Assembly (NCBI RefSeq): GCF_000308295.2
Contig: NZ_HG326652.1
Span: 932,392 to 996,391, forward strand
Direction: 5' to 3'
Origin: Afipia birgiae 34632
Lineage (GTDB): Bacteria > Pseudomonadota > Alphaproteobacteria > Rhizobiales > Xanthobacteraceae
DNA: 64,000 nt
In this document: positions 10,706 through 20,274 of the stretch, piece by piece
How the letters are laid out: the number at the start of each line of letters is the position of its first letter
How positions within the stretch are numbered: position 1 is the stretch's first letter
Position numbers and translations under genes: made by a program
The notes under the pieces: generated by a model
Told to the model about the DNA's origin: nothing
Seen by the model: the letters and a program-made list of their open reading frames with translations, nothing else
The model's database searches: none

Positions 10706-11791
10706 ATGACGCAGAGGACGTTCTTTAAAAGTCCTTCACCGGTGACGCTGGCGGATCTTGCTGCGTTGACCGGCGCTCAGCTTGCCGACCCGTCGTGCGC
10801 CGGCAAGGCCATCGCGGGAGCGGCATCGCTGGACCGTGCAGGCCCCTCTCAGCTGACATTCTGCGAGAGCAAGAAATACGCTGCTCAGCTCGAACAGACG
10901 CATGCAGGCGCGTGTCTGGTGAACGAGCGCATGGAGGGCAGCGTTCCTTCACACGTTGCCGTGCTGCGCGTGGCGGAGCCGTACCGCGCCTTTGTCGCGG
11001 CGATGCGATCATTCTACCCCGATACCCTGCGTCCTGCCTCGTGGTTCGACAACAGCGGCGTCGCGGCCGGTGCGGTGGTGCATTCGTCCGCGTATCTCGA
11101 GGACGACGTTGTGGTCGATCCGCTCGCGGTGATCGGGCCGGACGTCGAAATAGGTTCCGGAACAGTGATCGGCTCGGGAGCGGTGATCGGCGCGGGCGTC
11201 CGGATCGGGCGGGACTGCAACATCGGCGCGAATGCGTCGATCCTGTGCGCGTTCATCGGCAACGACGTTATCATCCATCCGGGCTGCCGGATTGGCCAGG
11301 ACGGGTTTGGATACCTGATGGGCGCCCGGGGGCATCAGAAGGTGCCACAGGTGGGGCGGGTCATCATTCAGAACGGGGTAGAGATCGGCGCCGGCACGAC
11401 GGTGGACCGGGGTGCCCTGAACGACACCGTGATCGGCGAGGGCAGCAAGATCGACAACCTCGTCCAGATCGGCCACAACGTGACCATCGGGCGGAACTGT
11501 ATCGTCGTCAGCCAGAGCGGGATCGCAGGCAGTTCGACGCTCGGTGACGGGGTTATCCTCGGAGCGCGGATCGGCGTGAGCGATCATGCCACCATCGGCG
11601 ACGGGGCGCAGATCGCGGCACGAAGCAGCGTCGTCGGCGAAGTGCCGCCCGGCGCGCGCTGGGGCGGCTCGCCGGCGAAGCCGATCAAGCAGTTCTTTCG
11701 CGAGCTGTTTGAGGTGGAGCGCCTCGGCCGCGAAGGCAGTGCGAAATCGAAATCGAAGCCGTCCGGTTCGGGCGACGAGGAACAGACATAA
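10706..11791 (+). CDS. lpxD: UDP-3-O-acylglucosamine N-acyltransferase
   Basis: LpxD adds the second 3-hydroxyacyl chain, from acyl-ACP, to UDP-3-O-acylglucosamine in lipid A synthesis. The 361-residue protein has an N-terminal uridine-binding domain (residues about 1-110) and a left-handed beta-helix built of hexapeptide repeats such as [17 protein letters not shown]. The catalytic His lies in QIGHNVTIG. The C-terminal part ends in a Lys/Ser-rich tail. The stop overlaps the fabZ start (TAATG), so the two are translationally coupled. Confidence 0.96.
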   Translation: MTQRTFFKSPSPVTLADLAALTGAQLADPSCAGKAIAGAASLDRAGPSQLTFCESKKYAAQLEQTHAGACLVNERMEGSVPSHVAVLRVAEPYRAFVAAMRSFYPDTLRPASWFDNSGVAAGAVVHSSAYLEDDVVVDPLAVIGPDVEIGSGTVIGSGAVIGAGVRIGRDCNIGANASILCAFIGNDVIIHPGCRIGQDGFGYLMGARGHQKVPQVGRVIIQNGVEIGAGTTVDRGALNDTVIGEGSKIDNLVQIGHNVTIGRNCIVVSQSGIAGSSTLGDGVILGARIGVSDHATIGDGAQIAARSSVVGEVPPGARWGGSPAKPIKQFFRELFEVERLGREGSAKSKSKPSGSGDEEQT

Positions 11792-12249
11792 TGGACGAGA
11801 AGGCGCCTATCACCATCGAGGCCGTGGATATCGGGCAGATCTTGAAAACACTGCCCCATCGCTATCCCATGCTGCTGATCGACAGGGTGATCGACATCCG
11901 CAAGGACTTCAGCGGGATCGGTATCAAGAATGTATCGGCCAACGAACCGCAATTCCTGGGGCATTTCCCTAACCGTCCGATCTATCCCGGTGTCCTGATG
12001 ATCGAAGGCATGGCGCAGACTGCCGGCGTCATCGGCATGCTGTCGACCGAGACTGATCGCCCGACTGCGGTGTATTTTCTGACCATCGACAAATGCAAGT
12101 TTCGCAAGCCGACGGGGCCGGGCGACATTATTCACTATCACATGCGGCTGGTTACGCGGCGGCGGGACATGTGGTGGTTTCACGGCGACGCCAAGGTTAA
12201 CGGCGAAGTGGTCGCGGAAGCCGATGTTGGCGCGATGCTTGCCGACTGA
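11791..12249 (+). CDS. fabZ: 3-hydroxyacyl-ACP dehydratase FabZ
   Basis: FabZ dehydrates 3-hydroxyacyl-ACP in fatty-acid elongation, competing with LpxA/LpxD for the same substrates. The 152-residue hot-dog protein has [11 protein letters not shown] and the active-site segment [20 protein letters not shown] with catalytic His and Glu. Its ATG overlaps the lpxD stop. Placement inside the lpx cluster is the common proteobacterial arrangement balancing phospholipid and lipid A synthesis. Confidence 0.97.
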   Translation: MDEKAPITIEAVDIGQILKTLPHRYPMLLIDRVIDIRKDFSGIGIKNVSANEPQFLGHFPNRPIYPGVLMIEGMAQTAGVIGMLSTETDRPTAVYFLTIDKCKFRKPTGPGDIIHYHMRLVTRRRDMWWFHGDAKVNGEVVAEADVGAMLAD

Positions 12250-12258
12250 CCTGTTTTT

Positions 12259-12283
12259 GTCATCATGCGTAACAATTGATGAC
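12259..12283. promoter_or_regulatory. Inverted repeat upstream of lpxA
   Basis: Perfect 7-bp arms GTCATCA (12259-12265) and TGATGAC (12277-12283) flank an 11-base spacer in the 149-bp fabZ-lpxA gap. It starts 10 bp after the fabZ stop and has no following T-run, so it could be an operator or a 3' hairpin. Function unknown. Confidence 0.3.
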
Positions 12284-12398
12284 CATGCTTGTGTCGTCTT
12301 TCATTCCTGATGGCGGGCGGGCTTGCACTATAACGAAGTCATATCGTCTGCACGGCTAGTTTTCAGCTGAGCGAAAGGCATGCAGGCATGAGGGGCTG

Positions 12399-13229
12399 AT
12401 GAGCAAGATCGATCCAACGGCGCGAATTGAGGATGGAGCCATCATCGGCGAGGACGCCTCGATCGGGCCTTATTGCATCGTCGGGCCGAACGTGACGATC
12501 GGTGCGAACTGCACACTGCACGCTCATGTCAACGTGAGTGGCCACACGACCCTTGGCGACGGCTGTACGGTGTTTCCGTTTGCATCGCTCGGCACGCCGC
12601 CGCAGTCCTCCGGCCACCGCGGAGAGCCGACAAGGCTGGAGATCGGCGACAATTGCACCATCCGCGAGTCGGTCACAATGAACGCAGGTACGGCCGCCGG
12701 AGGCGGTGTGACCCGTGTCGGGTCGCGCGGATTTTTCATGGCCTACAGTCACGTCGCGCATGATTGCCAGATCGGCAATGATGTCATTCTTGCCAATGGC
12801 GTGCAGCTAGGCGGCCACTGCGAAGTCGGCGATTACGTTTTTTTTGGCGGCTTATCGGCGGCGCATCAGTTTGTCAGGGTGGGAACACAGGCCATGGTTG
12901 GCGGCGTTTCCGGTTTACGCGGTGATGTCATTCCATTTGGCCTTGTCAGCGGCCAATTCGCGCATCTCGAAGGGTTGAATGTCGTCGGCATGCGGCGGCG
13001 AAAGTTCACGCACAAGCGTCTTCAGCTAGTGCGTGATTTTTATCAGCAGCTGTTTCACGGCGGCGGAGTCTTCTCCGACCGGCTTGCGGCTGTGCGCTCC
13101 ATGGCCCATAGCGATCCTGCCATTGCGGAAATCCTGAAATTCATCGATGAGAGCGACAAGCGCCCGCTCTGCATGGCGCACAACAACCCCAACAAATCGA
13201 CTGAGCGCGCGCGCCTCGAACCCCGATGA
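12399..13229 (+). CDS. lpxA: UDP-N-acetylglucosamine acyltransferase
   Basis: LpxA performs the first step of lipid A synthesis, 3-O-acylation of UDP-GlcNAc. The 276-residue protein is a hexapeptide-repeat left-handed beta-helix (IGEDASIGPYCIVGPNVTIG). The catalytic His is in SHVAHDCQIGND, at residue 121. A C-terminal helical domain follows (GMRRRKFTHKRLQLVRDFY). The last codons overlap the lpxI ATG by 4 bp (ATGA). A 149-bp gap separates it from fabZ, the longest break in the lpx group, so an internal promoter is possible. Confidence 0.96.
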   Translation: MSKIDPTARIEDGAIIGEDASIGPYCIVGPNVTIGANCTLHAHVNVSGHTTLGDGCTVFPFASLGTPPQSSGHRGEPTRLEIGDNCTIRESVTMNAGTAAGGGVTRVGSRGFFMAYSHVAHDCQIGNDVILANGVQLGGHCEVGDYVFFGGLSAAHQFVRVGTQAMVGGVSGLRGDVIPFGLVSGQFAHLEGLNVVGMRRRKFTHKRLQLVRDFYQQLFHGGGVFSDRLAAVRSMAHSDPAIAEILKFIDESDKRPLCMAHNNPNKSTERARLEPR

Positions 13230-14080
13230 CAGCTGGTCCCGAAATATCCGCAACAGTCGGCATCATTGCAGGAGGCGGTGTGCTGCCGTTCTCAGTGGCG
13301 GAGGCGCTGCGCGCGCGAGGGATCGCACCGTTCATATTCGCCGTCAGGGGCTTTTGCGATCCGGTTCGCGTGACGCAGTTTCCGCATCATTGGGTTGCGC
13401 TCGGCCAGGTCGGCCGGTTGACCCGGCTGATACGGTCCGAGGGATGTCGCGACATCGTGTTTCTGGGCGGGATGGTGAGGCCGGCACTGTCGGACATTCG
13501 TCTCGACTGGGGGACAGTGCGTGCCATCCCCTCTATTGCGGCAGCGCTGCGCGGCGGTGACGATCATCTGCTGACGGGCATCAGCCGGATTTTCGAGCGC
13601 CATGGCTTTCGCGTCGTCGGCATCCAGGATGTCGCTCCCGAACTTCTGATGCCGGAAGGCAGTATCACGCGCCGCACGCCAGATGCCGAGGCGATCGCGG
13701 ATATCGCGAAGGGACGTGAACTGATGCATGCGATCAGTCCGTTCGATGTCGGTCAGGGCGTCGTGGTCATCGACGGTCACGTCGTCTGCGTCGAAGACAT
13801 CGAAGGTACCGACGGGCTTCTGGCGCGGGTAGCCCGGTTGCGCGCAGACAAGCGAATTCGCGCGAAACCCGGCCGTGGCGTTCTGGTGAAGATGCCGAAG
13901 GTGCAGCAGGACCTGCGGTTTGACCTTCCGACGCTTGGTCCAAAGACGATCGATGGCATCGTAGCAGCCGGACTCGCAGGCATCGGCATTGTCGCCGGAC
14001 GTACGCTGGTCGCCGAAGCGGATGTGATGACCGCCAAGGCCGATCAGGCCGGCGTGTTTGTCACCGGATTGCCGTTGTGA
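13226..14080 (+). CDS. lpxI: UDP-2,3-diacylglucosamine pyrophosphatase LpxI
   Basis: LpxI hydrolyses UDP-2,3-diacylglucosamine to lipid X, the step done by LpxH in enteric bacteria. This 284-residue protein belongs to the DUF1009/LpxI family: an N-terminal domain starting VGIIAGGGVLPFSVAEALRA and a C-terminal domain with FDVGQGVVVIDG and KMPKVQQDLRFDLPTLGP. It sits exactly between lpxA and lpxB, overlapping both by 4 bp (ATGA and GTGA), which supports the assignment strongly. Confidence 0.93.
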   Translation: MTAGPEISATVGIIAGGGVLPFSVAEALRARGIAPFIFAVRGFCDPVRVTQFPHHWVALGQVGRLTRLIRSEGCRDIVFLGGMVRPALSDIRLDWGTVRAIPSIAAALRGGDDHLLTGISRIFERHGFRVVGIQDVAPELLMPEGSITRRTPDAEAIADIAKGRELMHAISPFDVGQGVVVIDGHVVCVEDIEGTDGLLARVARLRADKRIRAKPGRGVLVKMPKVQQDLRFDLPTLGPKTIDGIVAAGLAGIGIVAGRTLVAEADVMTAKADQAGVFVTGLPL

Positions 14081-15246
14081 ACATGCCCGAGCCTCACGCA
14101 GGCCCGAAGATATTCCTGATCGCTGCAGAAGAATCCGGCGACCGGCTTGGGGCGGGTCTCATCAAGGCGTTGCGCGAACGGCTCGGACCGGCGGCGACCT
14201 TTACCGGAATAGGCGGCCGCCACATGGCGGAGCAAGGGCTCGCGTCGCTCGTTTCGATCGACGGACTGTCGATCATCGGTCTTGCCGCGATCCCGAAGCG
14301 ATTGCCGATGATCCTGCGGAGAATCCGCGAGGCGACCGATGCGGTCCTGAAGGAGCAGCCCGACGTCCTGGTGATCATCGACAGTCCGGATTTCACTCAT
14401 CGTGTGGCCCGACGCGTCCGCGCGCGCGATCCTTCGATTCCTATTGTCGATTACGTATCGCCGACGGTTTGGGTCTGGCGTCCCGGCCGCGCCCGGAAGA
14501 TGCGGGCGTATGTCGATCAGCTTCTCGCCGTGCTGCCGTTCGAGCCCGACGTTCACCGCAAGCTAAGCGGTCCGCCGTGCAGCTATGTCGGTCATCCCTT
14601 GCTGGACGAACTCGATACGCTGCGGCCGAACGCTGAGGAACTTGCGCGCCGGACCGCGGCGCCGCCGTTGATTGTTGTGCTACCGGGAAGCCGCCGCAGT
14701 GAGATCAAGCGTAACATGGCGATCTTCGGCGAGACGCTGCGGCTGTTGCGCGCGCAGGGCGTGGCATTCGAGCCTGTGCTGCCGACCACGCCTGAATTGC
14801 TGGACAGTGTCCGCGCAGCTGCCGAAAGCTGGCCTGTGCAGCCGAAGATCGTCGTCAGCGACAGCGACAAGAGGGCTGCGTTCCGGACGGCGCGCGCCGC
14901 GCTCGCGAAGTCCGGCACAGTGACACTTGAGTTGGCGCTCGCAGGCGTGCCGATGGTGACGGCCTATCGTGTCACGGAGATCGAAGCGTTCGTTGCGCGC
15001 CGCGTGATCCAGACTTCCTCGATCATTCTGGCCAATCTCATCCTTGGCGAAAACGTGATCCCGGAATTCCTGCAACAGGATTTCACGACGGAAAAGCTCG
15101 CACCGGCATTGCGGGACATTCTGGGCGATACACCGGCACGGCAGCGGCAGGTGGATGCATTCGCGCGTCTGGAAGAGATCATGTCCACCGGCGGAAAGCG
15201 GCCGAGCGAACTGGCCGCGGACGGCGTGATCGCGAAGCTTCGCTAG
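14077..15246 (+). CDS. lpxB: Lipid-A-disaccharide synthase
   Basis: LpxB is a GT-B glycosyltransferase that joins lipid X to UDP-2,3-diacylglucosamine. The 389-residue protein shows FLIAAEESGDRLGAGLIKAL at the N-terminus, DSPDFTHRVARRVRA, YVSPTVWVWRPGRA, VLPGSRRSEIKRN and the KSGTVTLELALAGVPMV substrate loop. GTG 14077 overlaps the lpxI stop; ATG 14083 is an alternative two codons later. It is the last gene of the cluster and is followed by a repeat and a strong terminator. Confidence 0.95.
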   Translation: MNMPEPHAGPKIFLIAAEESGDRLGAGLIKALRERLGPAATFTGIGGRHMAEQGLASLVSIDGLSIIGLAAIPKRLPMILRRIREATDAVLKEQPDVLVIIDSPDFTHRVARRVRARDPSIPIVDYVSPTVWVWRPGRARKMRAYVDQLLAVLPFEPDVHRKLSGPPCSYVGHPLLDELDTLRPNAEELARRTAAPPLIVVLPGSRRSEIKRNMAIFGETLRLLRAQGVAFEPVLPTTPELLDSVRAAAESWPVQPKIVVSDSDKRAAFRTARAALAKSGTVTLELALAGVPMVTAYRVTEIEAFVARRVIQTSSIILANLILGENVIPEFLQQDFTTEKLAPALRDILGDTPARQRQVDAFARLEEIMSTGGKRPSELAADGVIAKLR

Positions 15247-15294
15247 GGCACGGTCCCGAACAATGGCAACCGGTTTTCGGAAAAGGATCATGCC
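15246..15294. repeat. Dispersed imperfect-palindrome repeat
   Basis: A segment with GGTCCCGAA, then ACCGGTTTTCGGAAAAGGAT and CATGCC forms an imperfect inverted repeat. From memory it matches a very abundant intergenic repeat of Bradyrhizobium-type genomes (CATGATCCCGAAAAGTGG... followed by ...TTTTCGGAAAAGATCATG). It begins at the lpxB stop codon. Confidence 0.6.
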
Positions 15295-15299
15295 TAACT

Positions 15300-15330
15300 A
15301 AAAAGGCCGGTGCAGAGCACCGGCCTTTTT
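15300..15330. terminator. Bidirectional rho-independent terminator
   Basis: A perfect 14-bp stem (15300-15313 with 15317-15330) around an AGA loop has five A on one side and five T on the other. It lies between the convergent lpxB and gltA and can stop transcription from both sides. Confidence 0.93.
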
Positions 15331-15355
15331 GCTGCGCCACTCAATGGCGGCGCAT

Positions 15356-16660
15356 TTATTTGCGCTTGTCGATCCCGACATAGTCGCGGGTCGTGGCGCC
15401 GGTGTAGAGCTGGCGCGGACGGCCGATCTTCTGCTGCGGGTCCTGGATCATTTCGCTCCACTGGCTGATCCAGCCGACGGTGCGTGCGACCGCGAACAGC
15501 ACGGTGAACATCGAGGTCGGGAAGCCCATCGCCTTCAGCGTGATGCCCGAATAAAAATCGACGTTCGGATAGAGCTTGCGCTGGATGAAGTATTCGTCGC
15601 TCAGCGCGATCTTCTCAAGTTCCATGGCGACATGAAGCAGCGGGTCATTCTGGTGGCCGGTTTCCGCCAGCACCTTGTGACACATCTGCTGCATGATCTT
15701 CGCGCGCGGATCGTAGTTCTTGTAGACGCGGTGGCCGAATCCCATCAGGCGGACGGTGCTGTTCTTGTCCTTCACCTTGGCGATGAATTCCGGAATCTTG
15801 TCGACAGTGCCGATCTCGGCCAGCATCTGCAGCGCGGCTTCGTTCGCGCCGCCGTGGGCCGGTCCCCACAGACAGGCGATGCCGGCGGCGATACAGGCGA
15901 ACGGATTGGCGCCTGACGAGCCCGCGATGCGGACGGTCGATGTCGACGCGTTCTGCTCGTGGTCGGCGTGAAGGATGAAGATCTTGTCCAGGGCTTCCGC
16001 CATCACTGGATTGACCTTGTAATCCTCGCACGGCACCGCGAAGCACATGCGCAGGAAGTTCGACGCGAAATCGAGCGAATTCTTCGGATACACGAAGGGC
16101 TGGCCGATGTTGTACTTGAAGGCCATCGCAGCCAGCGTCGGGATCTTCGCGATCATCCGTATCGAGGCGACCATCCGCTGATGCGGATCGTTGATGTCGG
16201 TCGAGTCGTGATAGAACGCGGCCAGTGCGCCAACCGAGGCCACCATCACGGCCATCGGGTGAGCGTCGCGGCGGAAGCCCTGGAAGAAGCGAGCGACCTG
16301 CTCATGAACCATCGTATGGTTCGTGACGCGCTGATCGAAATCTTCCTTCTGCGCCTTGTTCGGCAGTTCGCCGTACAGCAGCAGGTAACAGGTCTCGAGG
16401 AAGTCACCTTTCTCGGCGAGCTGTTCGATTGGGTAACCGCGATACAGCAGGATGCCGGCATCGCCGTCGATGTAGGTAATCTTGGATTCGCAACTACCGG
16501 TCGAGGTAAAGCCGGGGTCGTAGGTGAACATCCCGGTCTGGGCGTAAAGCTTGCTGATGTCGATAACGTCAGGGCCGACCGTGCCGGTCAAAACCGGGAA
16601 ATCGACGGTTTTCCCTTCAACCGTCAGCGTTGCTTTTTTGGTGTTGGTCTTTGCATCCAT
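15356..16660 (-). CDS. gltA: Citrate synthase (type II)
   Basis: GltA condenses oxaloacetate and acetyl-CoA at the entry of the TCA cycle. The 434-residue protein is of the large hexameric bacterial type, with the N-terminal beta-rich region ahead of the catalytic core. Catalytic residues are visible: His in HADHEQNAS and [13 protein letters not shown], His in [14 protein letters not shown], and Asp in NVDFYSG. It is convergent with lpxB. Acetyl-CoA for it comes from the PDH complex encoded at 44.8-50.8 kb. Confidence 0.97.
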   Translation of the reverse strand: MDAKTNTKKATLTVEGKTVDFPVLTGTVGPDVIDISKLYAQTGMFTYDPGFTSTGSCESKITYIDGDAGILLYRGYPIEQLAEKGDFLETCYLLLYGELPNKAQKEDFDQRVTNHTMVHEQVARFFQGFRRDAHPMAVMVASVGALAAFYHDSTDINDPHQRMVASIRMIAKIPTLAAMAFKYNIGQPFVYPKNSLDFASNFLRMCFAVPCEDYKVNPVMAEALDKIFILHADHEQNASTSTVRIAGSSGANPFACIAAGIACLWGPAHGGANEAALQMLAEIGTVDKIPEFIAKVKDKNSTVRLMGFGHRVYKNYDPRAKIMQQMCHKVLAETGHQNDPLLHVAMELEKIALSDEYFIQRKLYPNVDFYSGITLKAMGFPTSMFTVLFAVARTVGWISQWSEMIQDPQQKIGRPRQLYTGATTRDYVGIDKRK

Positions 16661-16814
16661 CGTGAAGTCCCCGGTAAGTGTTGCTCAGGGCGAGTGACGC
16701 TTACGGCCATATGGGGGCCTAAGCGCTTTATTCCAGAAGTGTGGCCCGAATGGGTAGCTTATTGCTGTGTGCGCTGCAAGATAGATGGGCTCGACCTAAA
16801 GTTAGGCAGGTCTG

Positions 16815-16831
16815 CGCCAGTGTGACTGGCG
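16815..16831 (-). other. Hairpin just after gltX
   Basis: Perfect 7-bp stem CGCCAGT / ACTGGCG with a GTG loop lies five bases beyond the gltX stop. There is no T-run, so it may be a weak or rho-assisted terminator before gltA. Confidence 0.4.
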
Positions 16832-16835
16832 TGTA

Positions 16836-18260
16836 TTATCCCAAAGACTGATCCTTCAGGCGATCCAGGCAGGTTTGCTTGCCCAGCACGGCCAAAACGT
16901 CGAAAATTCCGGGTGAGGTGGTCCGTCCGGTCAGGGCCACGCGTAGCGGTTGTGCAATCGCCCCGAGTTTGAGGTTCTTCGTCTCGGCAAAGGTGCGCAT
17001 GGCAGCCTCCGCGGTGTCTGCTGCCCACGGACTGACCGTTTCGAGTGCCGAACGCAGCTCCCCGATCAGCTTCCGCGTGTCAGGTGTAAGCACCGCCGCG
17101 GCCTTTGGCTCAAGCTCCAGCGGCCGGTCGGCAAAGATGAAGTTTGCGCTGTCGATCAGCTCGACGATGGTTTTTGCGCGCTCCTTCAGGCCCGGCATGG
17201 CGGCAAGCAGTTGAGCCCGGGTCGTGTGGTTCAGCTTGGCGCGGATAGCCGGGCCATTGGGGACGAACTGGAGTACGTCCTCGAAGGCGGCGACCAGCGC
17301 CTTGTCGTCGGTGTTGCGGATGTAATGGCCGTTGAGATTTTCGAGCTTGGCGAAATCGAACCGCGCAGCGGAGCGACCAATGGCCGGCAGGTCAAATTCC
17401 TTGATCATCTCTTCGGTCGAGAAGATTTCCTGATCGCCGTGGCTCCAGCCGAGGCGCACGAGGTAGTTCCGTAATGCCTCCGGCAGGTATCCGAGGGCGC
17501 GATACGCATCGACGCCAAGTGCGCCATGTCGCTTCGACAGTTTTGAGCCGTCCGGACCGTGGATCAATGGAATGTGAGCCATAACAGGCACGGTCCAGCC
17601 GAGTGCGTCATAGATGTGCTTCTGGCGTGCGGCGTTGATCAGGTGGTCGTCGCCGCGAATGACATGGGTGACGCCCATGTCGTGATCGTCCACGACCACC
17701 GCGAGCATGTAGGTGGGGTTGCCGTCGGAACGCAGCAGCACAAGGTCGTCGAGATTTTCGTTCTGCCAGACCACGCGGCCCTGGACCTGATCCTCGATCA
17801 CGGTCTCGCCGGACTGGGGCGCGCGGAGCCGGATGACGGGCTTGGCGTCGGCCGGCGCCTCGGATGGATCGCGGTCCCGCCAGCGGCCATCGTAACGGAT
17901 CGCGCGGCCTTCGGCCTTGGCGGCCTCCCGCATCTTCGTCAGTTCCTCCGCGGTCGCGTAGCACCGATAGGCCTTGCCGTCCGCGAGCAGTTGCTCGGCG
18001 ACTTCACGATGCCGCGTAGCGCGGGAAAACTGATAGATCGTCTGGTCGTCCCATTCGATTCCGAGCCACTGCAGGCCATCGAGGATCGCTGTGATGGCGG
18101 CATCGGTCGAGCGCTCGCGGTCGGTATCCTCGATCCGCAGCAGCATCTTGCCGCCGCGTTTGCGTGCGTAAAGCCAGTTGAACAGCGCGGTGCGCGCGCC
18201 GCCGATGTGGAGGAAGCCGGTCGGGGACGGCGCAAAGCGGGTAACAACGGTTTCGGTCAT
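16836..18260 (-). CDS. gltX: Glutamate--tRNA ligase
   Basis: GluRS charges tRNA-Glu. The 474-residue class I synthetase has the HIGH-type motif in [19 protein letters not shown] near residues 11-29, [10 protein letters not shown], the tRNA-binding segment [14 protein letters not shown], and KMSKS-type [11 protein letters not shown]. The C-terminal anticodon-binding domain is present at normal length. It faces glnS divergently across 213 bp. Having a separate GlnRS suggests this enzyme need only charge tRNA-Glu, but that specificity cannot be read here. Confidence 0.95.
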   Translation of the reverse strand: MTETVVTRFAPSPTGFLHIGGARTALFNWLYARKRGGKMLLRIEDTDRERSTDAAITAILDGLQWLGIEWDDQTIYQFSRATRHREVAEQLLADGKAYRCYATAEELTKMREAAKAEGRAIRYDGRWRDRDPSEAPADAKPVIRLRAPQSGETVIEDQVQGRVVWQNENLDDLVLLRSDGNPTYMLAVVVDDHDMGVTHVIRGDDHLINAARQKHIYDALGWTVPVMAHIPLIHGPDGSKLSKRHGALGVDAYRALGYLPEALRNYLVRLGWSHGDQEIFSTEEMIKEFDLPAIGRSAARFDFAKLENLNGHYIRNTDDKALVAAFEDVLQFVPNGPAIRAKLNHTTRAQLLAAMPGLKERAKTIVELIDSANFIFADRPLELEPKAAAVLTPDTRKLIGELRSALETVSPWAADTAEAAMRTFAETKNLKLGAIAQPLRVALTGRTTSPGIFDVLAVLGKQTCLDRLKDQSLG

Positions 18261-18410
18261 TTCGGGCGGTTCGATCGATCTCTGTGACGGTTATCGGCGG
18301 GCGTTTATCACAACAACGGCACACTGTCTCAGCAGGAATTACAGAGGATTTGACACGCTCGGGTCACCCGATCCGGGGCGCGGCCAGCAAAACGTCCGGT
18401 CAGGTCACCA

Positions 18411-18438
18411 CCGGGCGGCACTTGGCGTGGCCGCCCGG
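18411..18438 (+). promoter_or_regulatory. Leader hairpin before glnS
   Basis: Perfect 9-bp arms CCGGGCGGC (18411-18419) and GCCGCCCGG (18430-18438) around a 10-base loop lie 35 bp upstream of the glnS ATG. This could be a 5' leader structure in the transcript. No T-run follows. Confidence 0.4.
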
Positions 18439-18473
18439 ATTTGGCACATAGGGCCAAGCTTGAAAGGGTAAAA

Positions 18474-20144
18474 ATGACTGACGAATCGTCGAACGCGGGC
18501 CGCGATTTCATCCGCGATATTGTCGCTGCGGATCTGGCCTCGGGGCGTGAAAAGGGCGTGGTGACGCGCTTTCCACCGGAGCCCAACGGATACCTGCATC
18601 TTGGCCATGCCAAATCGATCTGTCTGAACTTCGGGATCGCCGAGGAGTTCGGCGGCCGCTGTCACCTGCGTTTCGACGACACCAATCCGACCAAGGAAGA
18701 ACAGGAATACATCGATGCGATCGAGCGCGATGTGCGCTGGCTTGGCTTCGACTGGGGCGAGCATCTTCATTTCGCGTCGGATTATTTCGAGCAGCTTTAT
18801 GCCTGGGCGCAGCATCTGATCCGCACCGGCAAGGCCTATGTCGACGATCAGACACAGGAAGAGATCCGGCTGACCCGCGGAACCCTGACCGAGCCGGGAC
18901 AGAACAGCCCGTTTCGTGACCGCTCGGTCGAGGAAAACCTGGACCTGTTCACCCGCATGCGGGCGGGCGAATTTCCAAACGGCGCGCGCGTGCTGCGCGC
19001 CAAGATCGACATGACGTCGGGCAACATCAATCTGCGCGACCCTGTGCTCTACCGCATCCTGAATGCGCATCACCCGCGCACCGGAAATACGTGGCATATC
19101 TACCCGAGCTACGACTTCGCGCACGGCCAGTCCGACGCGATCGAGCACATCACGCATTCGATCTGCACGCTGGAATTCGAGGATCATCGGCCGCTCTACG
19201 ACTGGTGCCTCGAAAATCTTCCGGTGCCGTCGCGGCCGCATCAATATGAGTTCGCGCGTCTCAACGTGACCTACACGCTGCTGTCCAAGCGAGTGCTCAA
19301 CGGACTGGTGCACGGCGGCCATGTGTCCGGCTGGGACGACCCGCGCATGCCTACACTTGCAGGCCTGCAGCGGCGCGGCATTCCGGCTGAGGCATTGCGC
19401 GAGTTCGTCAAGCGCATCGGCGTGGCCAAGGCCAACAGCACCGTGGACATCGGCATGTTCGATTTCGTGGTGCGCGAAGTGCTGAACAAGACCGCGCCGC
19501 GCCGCATGGCCGTGCTGAATCCGCTCAAGGTCGTGATCGAGAACTATCCTGAAGGGCAGAGTGAGACGCTCGAGGCCGTCAACCATCCCGACGATCCGTT
19601 ACAGGGCTCGCGGCGGATTCCGTTCGGCCGCGAGCTTTACATCGAGCGCGATGACTTCATGGAAGACCCGCCGAAGAAGTTCTTCCGCATGGCGCCGGGC
19701 AGGGAAGTGCGGCTGCGCTACGGTTATTTCATCACTTGCCGCGAGGTGATCAAGAACGCCGCAGGCGAGGTGGTTGAGTTGCGTTGTACTTACGATCCCG
19801 CAACCAAGGGCGGCAATGCACCCGACGGGCGCAAGGTCAAGGCGACGATTCACTGGGTCAGTGCCGCCGAGGCTGTGCCGGCCGAGGTGCGCCTTTACAA
19901 TCTGCTGTTCACGACACCACAGCCCGACGCCGCGAACTTCGCCGCGCAGATCAATCCGGGATCGCTCGAGACCGTCACCGGGATGCTGGAGCCTGCGCTG
20001 GCCAGCGACAATTTCGAAGGCGCGATTCAGTTCGAGCGGCAGGGATACTTCTGTCGCGACAAGGACTCCGCGCCGGGCAAGCCGGTCTTCAACCGCACCG
20101 TCGGCCTGCGCGACACCTGGGCCAAAGTCTCGACCACGGGCTAG
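18474..20144 (+). CDS. glnS: Glutamine--tRNA ligase
   Basis: GlnRS charges tRNA-Gln directly. The 556-residue protein matches the bacterial GlnRS layout: [20 protein letters not shown] with HLGH at residues 42-45, [43 protein letters not shown]-type LLSKR, then two beta-barrel anticodon domains. ATG 18474 is preceded by AAAGGG; an in-frame TTG at 18441 is less likely. GlnRS is patchily distributed in alphaproteobacteria, most of which use GatCAB instead. Here it sits next to divergent gltX. Confidence 0.95.
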   Translation: MTDESSNAGRDFIRDIVAADLASGREKGVVTRFPPEPNGYLHLGHAKSICLNFGIAEEFGGRCHLRFDDTNPTKEEQEYIDAIERDVRWLGFDWGEHLHFASDYFEQLYAWAQHLIRTGKAYVDDQTQEEIRLTRGTLTEPGQNSPFRDRSVEENLDLFTRMRAGEFPNGARVLRAKIDMTSGNINLRDPVLYRILNAHHPRTGNTWHIYPSYDFAHGQSDAIEHITHSICTLEFEDHRPLYDWCLENLPVPSRPHQYEFARLNVTYTLLSKRVLNGLVHGGHVSGWDDPRMPTLAGLQRRGIPAEALREFVKRIGVAKANSTVDIGMFDFVVREVLNKTAPRRMAVLNPLKVVIENYPEGQSETLEAVNHPDDPLQGSRRIPFGRELYIERDDFMEDPPKKFFRMAPGREVRLRYGYFITCREVIKNAAGEVVELRCTYDPATKGGNAPDGRKVKATIHWVSAAEAVPAEVRLYNLLFTTPQPDAANFAAQINPGSLETVTGMLEPALASDNFEGAIQFERQGYFCRDKDSAPGKPVFNRTVGLRDTWAKVSTTG

Positions 20145-20162
20145 GTTTTTCATCGCTGGAAG

Positions 20163-20185
20163 CGCGAGCACCGGCGGTGCTCGCG
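20163..20185 (+). other. Strong hairpin after glnS
   Basis: A 10-bp perfect stem (20163-20172 with 20176-20185) with a GGC loop lies 18 bp beyond the glnS stop. No T-run follows; it may be a 3' end-stabilising or rho-dependent terminator structure. Confidence 0.45.
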
Positions 20186-20274
20186 GCGCAATTGTCTTGC
20201 GCATTCTGCATCCGTTCCGCTGTTCAGCCTGATCGCTTCCGCTAGCATTGCGGGAGCGATGCCGGAGCGAAGCG

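Noticed and set aside
18345-18375. TTGACA-type promoter for glnS
   Set aside because: TTGACA is present, but no acceptable -10 sequence lies 16-18 bp downstream.
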